The notes beneath the pieces were generated by a model, which was not told the origin of the DNA, ran no database searches, and saw only the letters and a program-made list of their open reading frames with translations. Position numbers and translations under genes: made by a program. Below are positions 27,142-36,645 of a DNA stretch of 64,000 nucleotides, piece by piece. How positions within the stretch are numbered: the stretch's first letter is position 1; every line of letters starts with the position of its first letter. The DNA comes from Thermocrinis minervae (GTDB lineage: Bacteria; Aquificota; Aquificia; Aquificales; Aquificaceae): the NCBI RefSeq assembly GCF_900142435.1, contig NZ_LT670846.1, forward strand, positions 462,750 through 526,749. Reading direction: 5' to 3'.

Positions 27142-27517
27142 ACTCCTTAATTATATCCCATAACTTTGCCACCTTTTTAACTTCAAGGACGGCAAGGGAC
27201 TTTTCATCCTCTTTCCCCTTCTTTAGCTCTTCCTTTATGAAGGTCAAAAGCTTTTCTATCTGACTTTCTAGTTCTTCTATTTGTTCCTTCATGCGCAGTA
27301 TTATGTCAACACCTGCAAGATTAACTCCAAACTCCCTCGTAAGGGTCACTATTATCTCAATCCTCTTTATGTCTTCTTCCGTGTACCTTCTGGTACCTCC
27401 TGCCGTCCTTTGAGGTTTTATGAGTCCTTCCCTTTCGTAAAGCCTTAGAGTTTGTGGATGTATGTTAAACATCTCAGCCACGCTTCCTATGGTGAAGTAG
27501 ACCTTTTTCTTCTTCAT
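27104..27517 (-). CDS. hspR: HspR-type MerR-family heat-shock repressor
   Basis: The 137-residue protein has a MerR helix-turn-helix: [45 protein letters not shown] coiled-coil dimer helix and a basic tail follow. MerR-like regulators directly behind dnaJ are the HspR class, which repress chaperone genes and use DnaK as co-repressor. It overlaps dnaJ by 4 bp, so repressor and target are co-transcribed and a feedback loop is likely. The last ~12 codons overlap the KhtT-like gene. Confidence 0.88.
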   Translation of the reverse strand: MKKKKVYFTIGSVAEMFNIHPQTLRLYEREGLIKPQRTAGGTRRYTEEDIKRIEIIVTLTREFGVNLAGVDIILRMKEQIEELESQIEKLLTFIKEELKKGKEDEKSLAVLEVKKVAKLWDIIKEYEDKRNRSTWSR

Positions 27518-28644
27518 GAGTTATCCCTCCTCAAGATACGTTCTGGTTCTGGGAGAAGTTTGTCTAACTCTTTCAAGAGCTTTTCTATCTTTGAACCATC
27601 TCCGAATATCTTGCTAAGAAAGCTTATCTTGGGTATATCTATATGCACTCGTACTATGAGATCACCATAACCAGAACCGCGTAACTTTGGCATACCTTTA
27701 CCCGGAACTCTCACTGTACCACCTTCCTTGATTCCTGGTGGTATTTCTACCTTTAGAGTTTCTCCGCTTGGTGTTGGTACTTCTACTGTAGTACCAAGCA
27801 CAGCCTCCGTGAGCTTTATGTTTACATCCACATAGAGGTTGTCCCCTCTCCTTTCAAAAATTGGATGGGGTTGTACGTTTACAACAAGGTAAAGATCTCC
27901 ATAAGGTCCACCGTATTTACCAGCATGACCCAAACCTTCAAAGAGTATCTTCGAGCCGTTGTCTACACCCGGGGGTATTTTAAGGGTTTTTTCCTCTTTT
28001 ACAGGTATTACTCCTCTGCCACCACATTTGGAACAGATTTCTCTAATGACTCCCTCACCACCACATGTGGGACACGTCTGACTTATGGTTATAAAGAACT
28101 GTCTTTGATAAACTTCTCCCCTTCCACCACATGTAGGACATACCCTTTCTCCTTTGTTCGGATCGTATCCAAGGCCTTTGCATACATCACAGCTTACATA
28201 CCTTGTGTAGCTTACCTTTACAGAGGTACCCTTGTAAGCTTCTTCAAAGCTTATGTTTACCTGTAAGTATATGTCTTCACCTTTAACTGGTCTTTTTGTC
28301 TGTTTCCTCCTTCCTGTTGCTCTGCTAAGTATGTCTTCAAAGCCAAAACCTCTCAGTATATCTTCAAAGATACTTTCTATATCTTCGACAGTAGATGTGT
28401 ACTGCTCTTGAGTACCACTGAAGGCTGCATGACCGTATTGGTCATATAGTCTTCTCTTTTCTGGATCAGAAAGGACTTGGTAAGCTTCGTTTATCTCTTT
28501 AAATTTTTCCTGTGCTTCAGGATCTTTGTTAAAGTCTGGGTGGTACTGTCTTGCCAAACGCCGGTATGCCTTTTTTATCTCCTCCTGGGTTGCGTTCCTG
28601 CTCACACCCAGTATTTCATAATAGTCCTTCTTACCAGACGCCAT
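27514..28644 (-). CDS. dnaJ: Chaperone protein DnaJ
   Basis: At 376 aa this is a full type-I DnaJ. The J-domain has the HPD motif in [13 protein letters not shown] short linker replaces a long Gly/Phe region. Four CxxCxGxG zinc repeats run between about residues 150 and 215 ([32 protein letters not shown]), followed by the C-terminal substrate-binding domains. It stimulates DnaK ATPase. It is transcribed from a sigma-70-type promoter divergent from groES and is followed by hspR. dnaK and grpE are not in the window. Confidence 0.96.
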   Translation of the reverse strand: MASGKKDYYEILGVSRNATQEEIKKAYRRLARQYHPDFNKDPEAQEKFKEINEAYQVLSDPEKRRLYDQYGHAAFSGTQEQYTSTVEDIESIFEDILRGFGFEDILSRATGRRKQTKRPVKGEDIYLQVNISFEEAYKGTSVKVSYTRYVSCDVCKGLGYDPNKGERVCPTCGGRGEVYQRQFFITISQTCPTCGGEGVIREICSKCGGRGVIPVKEEKTLKIPPGVDNGSKILFEGLGHAGKYGGPYGDLYLVVNVQPHPIFERRGDNLYVDVNIKLTEAVLGTTVEVPTPSGETLKVEIPPGIKEGGTVRVPGKGMPKLRGSGYGDLIVRVHIDIPKISFLSKIFGDGSKIEKLLKELDKLLPEPERILRRDNS

Positions 28645-28652
28645 AGCTTAAT

Positions 28653-28681
28653 ATGATAAAACTTTAGTATAGTTTTGTCAA
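28653..28681 (-). promoter_or_regulatory. Sigma-70-type promoter of dnaJ-hspR
   Basis: Read on the minus strand, TTGACA (28681-28676), a 17-base spacer and TATCAT (28658-28653) lie just before the dnaJ start. The -35 is part of CTTGACAA, the same octamer found at the groES promoter, so a shared repressor, probably HspR, may bind both. Confidence 0.65.
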
Positions 28682-28747
28682 GTTTTTAACCTACCTAGGC
28701 TACAGTTTTACAGTAATGCTATAAAATAACTTTTAGCCTACTTGACT
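28677..28747. promoter_or_regulatory. Inverted heat-shock operator-like elements between dnaJ and groES
   Basis: GTCAAG (28677-28682) and CTTGAC (28741-28746) are inverted copies, and TAGGCTA (28696-28702) is mirrored by TAGCCTA (28734-28740). CTTGACT resembles one arm of the HspR-associated HAIR box (CTTGAGT-N7-ACTCAAG), but no complete HAIR or CIRCE element is present. These are candidate HspR contacts only. Confidence 0.35.
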
Positions 28748-28758
28748 AAAGAAACCTC

Positions 28759-28787
28759 TTGACAAGTATGAGGAATGTTAATATAAT
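28759..28787 (+). promoter_or_regulatory. Consensus sigma-70 promoter of groES-groEL
   Basis: TTGACA (28759-28764), exactly 17 bases, then TATAAT (28782-28787): a perfect consensus promoter. The -35 overlaps a CTTGACAAG palindrome. A leader of about 30 bases leads to AGGAGGT and the groES ATG. Such a strong promoter would need repression at normal temperature, which fits HspR control. Confidence 0.85.
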
Positions 28788-28824
28788 ATTCCACTAGAAA
28801 AACCCGTAAAAGGAGGTGAAAGGG

Positions 28825-30782
<1,958 letters not shown>

Positions 30783-30787
30783 ATTCC

Positions 30788-30820
30788 TAAGCCCCCTTCT
30801 GGGGGCTTATACTATCTTTT
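30788..30820 (+). terminator. Terminator after groEL
   Basis: TAAGCCCCC (30788-30796), loop TTCT and GGGGGCTTA (30801-30809) form a perfect nine-pair stem. The T-rich stretch after it is interrupted (TACTATCTTTTT) and runs into the recN start at 30822, so some readthrough into recN is possible. Confidence 0.8.
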
Positions 30821-30821
30821 T

Positions 30822-32387
30822 ATGCTTCACAGGATCCTCTTAGAGAACTTCGCTTTTTTTAAAGCTGAAGAGGTAGAATTCTCTACAGGTTTAAACGTCA
30901 TCACAGGAGAATCTGGAGCTGGAAAGTCTCTACTTTTAAAATCCCTCCTTTTCCTGATGGGTGATGATGGTGACTATCAGGAAGGGACCGCAGTAGAAGC
31001 TTATTTCCAGCTTGGCCAGGAGGAGACTGTCATAAGGCGAGAGGTAAAAAACTCCAGGAGCAGGTACTACATAAACGGTAGAGGAAGCTCTCAGAAGACT
31101 GTGAAGGATCTTCTCTCTCAGGTCATACTCCTGCAGGGTCAGGATGAGAAGCTCAAGATAACCAGGCAAGACTTCCAAAGGGATCTCTTTGATAGATTCG
31201 TGGGTGCCTTGGAGTTAAGGAAGAGCTACGAAGAGATCTACCTGAAGGTAAAGTCTTTGGAAGAGGAAATAGCAAGTTACCTACAAAGTAAGGAAAAGGA
31301 AGAGACACGTATAAAGCTTCTTGAGGAAGAAATAAAAAGCATAGAACGTATAGGTTTATCTTGGGATGAGTACCTACAAGTTAAAAGCAGGCTTGAAGTC
31401 CTCTCAGAGGCAGATAAAGTAAACAGGTTGGTGGAAAAGATACTAGATTTGCTACTAAAGGAAGGCGGAGTGCTAGAAAGCTTGAGTAAAGTCAAGAAAC
31501 TTTCAGAAGATCTAAGTAAGCTATACCCAGAGTTTGAAGCTTGGACAGAAAATCTTTCACATGTTTTAGATCTCCTTACAAGTTTTCAAAGAGAAGTTCA
31601 GAACAAACGTCTAGACCTCAGCCAGGAGGAAATAGACAGACTAAACGAGCTTGTCTTTCAGGTTCAGATCCTTGAAAGAAGGTACAGAAAGACCTATAAG
31701 GAGATACTAGAATACGTACAGGATCTTAAGGAGGAGCTGAAGAGACTAAGGAGTAGTGAAGAGAAGATTGAAGAGTCTTTAAAAACTCTTGAAGAGCTTC
31801 GCCGCACTCTCCAGGAACTAGGTAAAGTCCTGACTGAGAAGAGGTTGAAAGGTAAAAAGACCTTCGAGGATGCAGTGATGGGGTTTTTAAGAGAGCTTGG
31901 ACTGGAGAGGTCAGTTTTTACAGTGGACATGCTTCTTGAGGAAGGAAGATACGGAAAAGAACGGGTTGTGTTTAAGTTCTCCTCTTACGGTGGGGACGCT
32001 GGACCTTTGGATGAAGTGCCCTCAGGTGGAGAGCTGTCAAGGCTTGCCCTTAGTCTCTTCCTCATATCCCCACCGGCGGAGACCTACATCCTGGACGAGG
32101 TAGACACAGGTCTAAGCGGACAATCCTTGCTTAAGTTCACAAAGCTTTTAAAGAAGCTTTCAAAGAACACCCAAGTGATCGTTATATCCCACTCCCCTCT
32201 ATTAGCGAGCGCAGCAGACAGACACATAAGAGTACGTAAGGAGTACATAGGAGATATGCCCATTATGATGGTGGAGGAACTCGAGGGTGAGGAAAGATTG
32301 AAGGAGATAGCAAGGCTTATGGGTAAAGTATCTGAGAGCACTATTCAGAGTGCAAAGGAGTTGATTAGGGAGCTTAGCCATGTTTGA
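30822..32387 (+). CDS. recN: DNA repair protein RecN
   Basis: The 521-residue protein is an SMC-like ATPase. It has an N-terminal Walker A GESGAGKSLLLKSL, a central coiled coil of ~250 residues rich in Glu/Lys/Leu, and a C-terminal ABC signature SGGELSRLALSLFL with Walker B YILDEVDTGLSG. RecN acts early in double-strand break repair and holds DNA ends together. It is somewhat shorter than E. coli RecN (553). The Ogg2-like glycosylase gene overlaps its last 8 bp. Confidence 0.93.
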   Translation: MLHRILLENFAFFKAEEVEFSTGLNVITGESGAGKSLLLKSLLFLMGDDGDYQEGTAVEAYFQLGQEETVIRREVKNSRSRYYINGRGSSQKTVKDLLSQVILLQGQDEKLKITRQDFQRDLFDRFVGALELRKSYEEIYLKVKSLEEEIASYLQSKEKEETRIKLLEEEIKSIERIGLSWDEYLQVKSRLEVLSEADKVNRLVEKILDLLLKEGGVLESLSKVKKLSEDLSKLYPEFEAWTENLSHVLDLLTSFQREVQNKRLDLSQEEIDRLNELVFQVQILERRYRKTYKEILEYVQDLKEELKRLRSSEEKIEESLKTLEELRRTLQELGKVLTEKRLKGKKTFEDAVMGFLRELGLERSVFTVDMLLEEGRYGKERVVFKFSSYGGDAGPLDEVPSGGELSRLALSLFLISPPAETYILDEVDTGLSGQSLLKFTKLLKKLSKNTQVIVISHSPLLASAADRHIRVRKEYIGDMPIMMVEELEGEERLKEIARLMGKVSESTIQSAKELIRELSHV

Positions 32388-33054
32388 GGACATATCCCGT
32401 GCTAAGGAGAAGGTTGGAAGGTATGTCCAGCAGAGGTTAGAGTCCTTTAAGGAACTTGGAAGTACAGGGAAAACCCACTACGACTTTTCTCCCTTCTTGG
32501 AAGTGGAGTTTGACGCCGATCTCTTTTCAGAGCTAGCCTTCTGCATACTAACTGCAAACTCGTCAGCCAGGCTTGGTATAAGGATACAAAAGCTTATGAT
32601 GGAAAACCCACAACTTCTTGACGATGTTGAAGCTTTAGAGAAGGCTATAGCTTCGATGGGACACCGATTTGCAAGACAGAGGGCAGAAAGGATAGTAAAG
32701 GCAAGGCAGAACTTTGAGAGAACATTATCCCTGATTAGATCCACTAAAAACAGTAAGGAGATAAGGGATCTGTTAAGCAACGCAAACTCTAGGTACAAGG
32801 TGGAAGGATTTGGTCTCAAAGAAGCATCCCATTTCTTGAGGAACATAGGTTATGAAGACGTTGCCATCATAGACAGACATATATTCAGATTCCTGATGGA
32901 AAAAAGACTCATTCCAGAGTACAAGACCATCACAAGAAATCTGTATTTTACTGCCGAGAAAGTGTTAGAGAGTATAGCAAGAGATATGAAGTTGTCTTTG
33001 GCTGAGCTGGATCTCTATATTTTCTATATAAAGACCGGAAAGGTGTTAAAGTGA
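32380..33054 (+). CDS. 8-oxoguanine DNA glycosylase/AP lyase, Ogg2-like
   Basis: The protein (224 aa) has a helix-hairpin-helix-GPD fold. The hairpin GFGLKEASHFLRNIGY provides the catalytic Lys, and DVAIIDRHI the catalytic Asp. The TANSSARLGIRI segment near residue 58 is typical of Ogg2, the glycosylase group found in archaea and some thermophilic bacteria. It removes 8-oxoguanine and nicks the abasic site. It is translationally coupled to recN upstream and to the second dnaJ downstream (GTGA overlap). Confidence 0.85.
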   Translation: MFEDISRAKEKVGRYVQQRLESFKELGSTGKTHYDFSPFLEVEFDADLFSELAFCILTANSSARLGIRIQKLMMENPQLLDDVEALEKAIASMGHRFARQRAERIVKARQNFERTLSLIRSTKNSKEIRDLLSNANSRYKVEGFGLKEASHFLRNIGYEDVAIIDRHIFRFLMEKRLIPEYKTITRNLYFTAEKVLESIARDMKLSLAELDLYIFYIKTGKVLK

Positions 33055-34115
33055 AGGACTACTACAAAATACTTGGAGTTGACAAAAAGGCCACTAAAGA
33101 AGAGATAAAGAAAGCCTTCAGAGTACTGGCCAAACAGTACCATCCAGATGTTAACCCAGATCCAAAAGCTTCTGAGATATTCAGGGAGATAAACGAGGCT
33201 TACCACGTGCTGTCTGATGACGAAAGGAGAAGGGAGTACGACCGTATACTAGAGAGTGGGGACGAAAAGAAGTACAGGGACTTTATGGAGTACATCCAGG
33301 AGTTTTTGGAGAGCATATGGCAGGGCATGAGAAGACAGCCAAGACCGAAGAGGGGACAGGACATAAGGCTTAAACTAGAACTAACCCTAGAGGAGGCAGC
33401 CTTCGGCTGCGAAAAGGAGATAGAGTACGAAAGATGGACAGACTGCAAAGAGTGCGACTCTAAAGGTTACATAGGAGAGCTCCAGAAGGAGACTTGCCAC
33501 GCATGCGGTGGTACTGGTAGGAGGGTAAGTGGTATATTCTCTTTTCCAAGACCGTGTTCCGTATGTAAGGGAAGAGGATTCATAGTTAAAAACCCATGTC
33601 CCGTATGTGGTGGAAGAGGAAGGATTGCTAGAAGGAGCGCGGTAAAGGTCACCATACCACCGGGCACAGACGAGGATGAAGTTTTGAAGGTAACCGGTTT
33701 TGGACACTTTGGCGAGAGGGGTGGAGAGCCTGGAGACCTATACCTCAGAGTGATCCTAAAACCTCATCCACATTTTAAGAAGGTGGGTAAAGACCTTTAT
33801 ACGGAGAAGTTCATATCCTTTCCTCTCGCTGTCTTAGGGGGCGTGACCAAGGTAAGAACCCTTGAAGGACATGAAGTGGAGATCTTCATACAGCCAGGCA
33901 CAGAACACGGCGCCACGAAGACCATCCCAGGGCTTGGTTTTCCTCACGATAAGGGAAGAGGCAACCTACATGTACTTCTAAAGATAGAAGTACCCAAAGA
34001 CCCGAGTAAAAAAGTAAGGCAGCTCCTTGTAAAGCTTGCCAAGGAGCTGGGCGAAGAAGGTCTGCAAGTGGAGGACAGTTTGAAGGAGAGGATAAAGAGC
34101 ATCTTCAAGCTTTAG
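33051..34115 (+). CDS. Second DnaJ-type co-chaperone
   Basis: The protein has 354 residues, with a GTG start overlapping the glycosylase stop. The J-domain has YHPDVNPDPKASE with HPD. The usual Gly/Phe region is replaced by a charged linker, QGMRRQPRPKRGQD. The four zinc repeats are CKECDSKG, CHACGGTG, CSVCKGRG and CPVCGGRG; the first departs from the CxxCxGxG form. C-terminal substrate domains are complete. It is a paralogue of the dnaJ at 27514-28644. Coupling to recN and ogg2 suggests it may serve a different client set, but no direct evidence is visible. Confidence 0.88.
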   Translation: MKDYYKILGVDKKATKEEIKKAFRVLAKQYHPDVNPDPKASEIFREINEAYHVLSDDERRREYDRILESGDEKKYRDFMEYIQEFLESIWQGMRRQPRPKRGQDIRLKLELTLEEAAFGCEKEIEYERWTDCKECDSKGYIGELQKETCHACGGTGRRVSGIFSFPRPCSVCKGRGFIVKNPCPVCGGRGRIARRSAVKVTIPPGTDEDEVLKVTGFGHFGERGGEPGDLYLRVILKPHPHFKKVGKDLYTEKFISFPLAVLGGVTKVRTLEGHEVEIFIQPGTEHGATKTIPGLGFPHDKGRGNLHVLLKIEVPKDPSKKVRQLLVKLAKELGEEGLQVEDSLKERIKSIFKL

Positions 34116-34713
34116 AAAACCTTTTAACCTCCAAGTAGCTTCCTATCCTAAAGTTAGACCAAAGGATGTTTAGAAGCTTCAAGAATACAAGCGCTGTTGT
34201 TTGAGCATCGCTTAACGCCCTGTGTTCCTTACTGTGCTCTATACCAAAGTAGTTTGCAAGATCATAAAGTCTGTAGCTTTTCAATCCTGGTAGCAGCTTT
34301 CTGGCAAGTTCGAGGGTGCAGACATGAGGGTGCTTAAAGGGCTTTCCGTAGACAGTCCTATGGTACTTGTCTATGAAGCCTATATCTCTCTTTACGTTGT
34401 GCCCCACTATCACGGAGTTTCCTATGAACCTTAAGAATCTAGGTAAAACCTCCTCAAAGGATGGCTTACCTACTAGCATAGCGTTTGTGATACCAGTCAG
34501 CTTTTTTATCCTTTCTGGAATGAACTCACCGGGGTATACGAGCGTGGAGAAAGATTCTGTTATGACTCCGCCCTCCACTCTCACGCACGCTATCTCTATT
34601 ATGTGAGACTTTTCCATGTTTATGCCTGTGGTCTCTAAGTCTATGCTCACGAAGGTGCTCTCCATAAGAAGTTCACCCATAGAAGATAATTTTAGGAGAA
34701 CATGTCTCTCCAT
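34105..34713 (-). CDS. DnaQ-like 3'-5' exonuclease (DEDDh)
   Basis: A DEDDh exonuclease of about 200 aa. Exo I is FVSIDLETTG, Exo II is VGHNVKRDIGFID and Exo III is HRALSDAQTT, with the catalytic His. It matches the proofreading epsilon/PolC-like exonuclease family. Whether it is the DNA polymerase III proofreading subunit or a stand-alone exonuclease is not clear. Start choice is uncertain: ATG 34713 has AAGAGG close upstream, while GTG 34728 and ATG 34680 are also in frame. It overlaps the tail of the flavoprotein gene before it by 22 bp and dnaJ2 by 11 bp. Confidence 0.85.
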   Translation of the reverse strand: MERHVLLKLSSMGELLMESTFVSIDLETTGINMEKSHIIEIACVRVEGGVITESFSTLVYPGEFIPERIKKLTGITNAMLVGKPSFEEVLPRFLRFIGNSVIVGHNVKRDIGFIDKYHRTVYGKPFKHPHVCTLELARKLLPGLKSYRLYDLANYFGIEHSKEHRALSDAQTTALVFLKLLNILWSNFRIGSYLEVKRFSKA

Positions 34714-35945
34714 AAACCTCTTGCCCACTCGTAGTATCTTTTTGCGGTGGATTCTTTACGCAAATTGTCCTCTCTATGGATAGGTATGAACCTATGCATA
34801 GAGACCTCATACCTAAAGCTAGTTTCCGTCATTATTGCCTCTCGGTCGTTTACCATGGCATAGCATATCATGTAAAGAGCTTCCTCTTCTACTTTCTTAC
34901 CTTTTAGTCTAGCGTTTATTATCTTTGCTACAAGCTTACCCTCCGAGTGTGCGGCGAAGCCACTCTTAGGCAGATACCCCTGAGAAGCATCTCCTATAAC
35001 GAACACGTTCTTTACCTTAGTCTCGTAAGTAAAAGGGTCTACCTCTACCCATTTTTCACCTTTCTTCAAAAGACCGGCCTTTTCCAGAAGGGAATTTGCT
35101 TTCATAGGTGGTATGACGTTGGCTATGGTGTATTTAAAATCCCCATGAGAGGTTCTAACAACCTTTTTGTGAACGTCTACCTCCTTTACAGTAACTCCAG
35201 TAACGTAGGTAGCAACATCCTTATAAAGGTCGTAGTAGGCTGACAGAAAACCTTCTGCGTTTATTATAGGTCTTTCGTTGGCATCTATGAAGTAAAGATG
35301 AGCCTTTAGCTTATTTCTCTTTATCATGCTTGCGATTAGGGCCGCTCTCTCATAAGGTGCCGGAGGACACCTGTAGGGAGGTGGCGGAACAGTCATCACT
35401 ATGTCTCCTTCCTCGAACTCTTCTATTAACCTCTTCAGGTATATATGTTCAGAACCAGGTTTAAAAGCGGGCGGGTTGTATATAACAGACTCTTGATAAT
35501 CTGGTCTGTTCTCTATATCGTAGTCTATACCAGGAGATAGTATAAGAAAGTCATAGCTTATGTAAGCATCCGATATCCTAACGCGTTTTTTGTCCAGCTC
35601 TATACCCAAAACCTTATCCCTTATTACCTTTACACCATGCTTGACCTCTAGCACGTTGTAGGAAAAGCACAAGGGTGTAAGCTCCATCAGGCCAGCCAAA
35701 TAATGGTTAGACATAGGGCACGACATAAAAAAGGGTCTCTCCTCTATCAGGACTACGGATAGCTCTGGGTTTTCCTTCTTGAGGTACTTGGCCGCTGTTA
35801 CACCACCATAGCCTCCTCCTACTATCACCACCTGAGCCTTCTTTAAAGTAGCTCCTGAAAAGGCAAGTGATGAAAGAGCAAATGGACCAAAGGCACTGGC
35901 TTTGATTAAATCCCTTCTACTAACACCTGATGGGCTGTTTGACAT
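34692..35945 (-). CDS. Tat-exported FccB-like sulfide dehydrogenase flavoprotein (copy 2)
   Basis: The protein has 417 residues. It starts with a twin-arginine signal (SRRDLIKASAFGPFALSSLAFSGA), then the FAD-binding VVIVGGGYGGVTAAKYL. The redox-active pair typical of flavocytochrome c sulfide dehydrogenase and SQR-like enzymes is kept: Cys193 in YRCPPAPYER and Cys361 in MICYAMVN. Additional Cys76 lies in SCPMSN. It is a paralogue of the gene at 36646-37965, with the same end (EWARGLWRDMF). Periplasmic sulfide or sulfur-compound oxidation is inferred. No fccA cytochrome is adjacent; the Rieske gene overlaps its start by 26 bp instead. Confidence 0.85.
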   Translation of the reverse strand: MSNSPSGVSRRDLIKASAFGPFALSSLAFSGATLKKAQVVIVGGGYGGVTAAKYLKKENPELSVVLIEERPFFMSCPMSNHYLAGLMELTPLCFSYNVLEVKHGVKVIRDKVLGIELDKKRVRISDAYISYDFLILSPGIDYDIENRPDYQESVIYNPPAFKPGSEHIYLKRLIEEFEEGDIVMTVPPPPYRCPPAPYERAALIASMIKRNKLKAHLYFIDANERPIINAEGFLSAYYDLYKDVATYVTGVTVKEVDVHKKVVRTSHGDFKYTIANVIPPMKANSLLEKAGLLKKGEKWVEVDPFTYETKVKNVFVIGDASQGYLPKSGFAAHSEGKLVAKIINARLKGKKVEEEALYMICYAMVNDREAIMTETSFRYEVSMHRFIPIHREDNLRKESTAKRYYEWARGLWRDMFS

Positions 35946-36636
35946 ACTTGCTTACCTCCATCACTACACATCTATCCACTAAGACCTTTGCTTTTGCGGT
36001 AGATCCGTACCTCTCTCTGAGGTCCTGTTTAAAGTTTTCAAAGAAGGGTTCAAACTGATCCACTCCCAGCACACCGACGGCGTAGAGCTTCCCATCCTCC
36101 TCTTCTAAAATTATAGCTGCAAGGGGTACTTCGGCGGGACCTTCTACCACCTGTCCACCCTCCACGGGGTCAAATATGCTGAGGTGTGCGCAGCACTGTA
36201 TGACTCCGGCTTTTTTAGTAGTCTCGGAGGGTTTGTCCATTGCATAGTAACTTATGAAGGCATAATCGGGAGTAGGATAGCTCCACTGATGAGGGCATAT
36301 GGCAGAGTAAGCCACAAGACTTTTCTTGCTTCCTATACCACCCTGCCATGTGTAAGTCTTACCATCTTTTAGCTTTACTTGAGTAGGTTTTACTTCTTTG
36401 CCCAAGTTTATGAGGAAACAGGGTGTAGATGCGTATGGATAAAAGAAGATGTAAGTTTCTTCTTGTTTTAGCTGGCTTTCGGTTATTGGGTTACCTTTTT
36501 CATCCACTAAGAGAGCTTTGTTGTACCTTTTGAGCAGGTTCTCTTGATTTGCCAATACGTTAGAGATAAGGGATGGGTTTAAGGAAGAAGCCACCGCAAG
36601 GGTGGCGCATACCTTTATGAAATCTCTTCTATCCAT
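35920..36636 (-). CDS. Tat-exported Rieske [2Fe-2S] protein
   Basis: The 238-residue protein starts with a twin-arginine signal (DRRDFIKVCATLAVASS). The Rieske ligands are C114-P-H116 and C148-x-x-H151 (QCCAH), with the cluster loops separated by ~30 residues. A further Cys pair near the C-terminus (CVVMEV ... IRC) could form a disulfide. It is not accompanied by a cytochrome b gene, so it is unlikely to be the bc1 complex subunit. Position between two FccB-like flavoproteins, overlapping one and ten bases from the other, suggests it is their electron acceptor or a shared subunit. This is inference. Confidence 0.85.
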   Translation of the reverse strand: MDRRDFIKVCATLAVASSLNPSLISNVLANQENLLKRYNKALLVDEKGNPITESQLKQEETYIFFYPYASTPCFLINLGKEVKPTQVKLKDGKTYTWQGGIGSKKSLVAYSAICPHQWSYPTPDYAFISYYAMDKPSETTKKAGVIQCCAHLSIFDPVEGGQVVEGPAEVPLAAIILEEEDGKLYAVGVLGVDQFEPFFENFKQDLRERYGSTAKAKVLVDRCVVMEVSKYVKQPIRC

Positions 36637-36645
36637 ATCAGCTCC

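Noticed and set aside
28645-28824. CIRCE (HrcA) or complete HAIR (HspR) operator
   Set aside because: Neither TTAGCACTC-N9-GAGTGCTAA nor CTTGAGT-N7-ACTCAAG is present in full; only related half-sites are seen.
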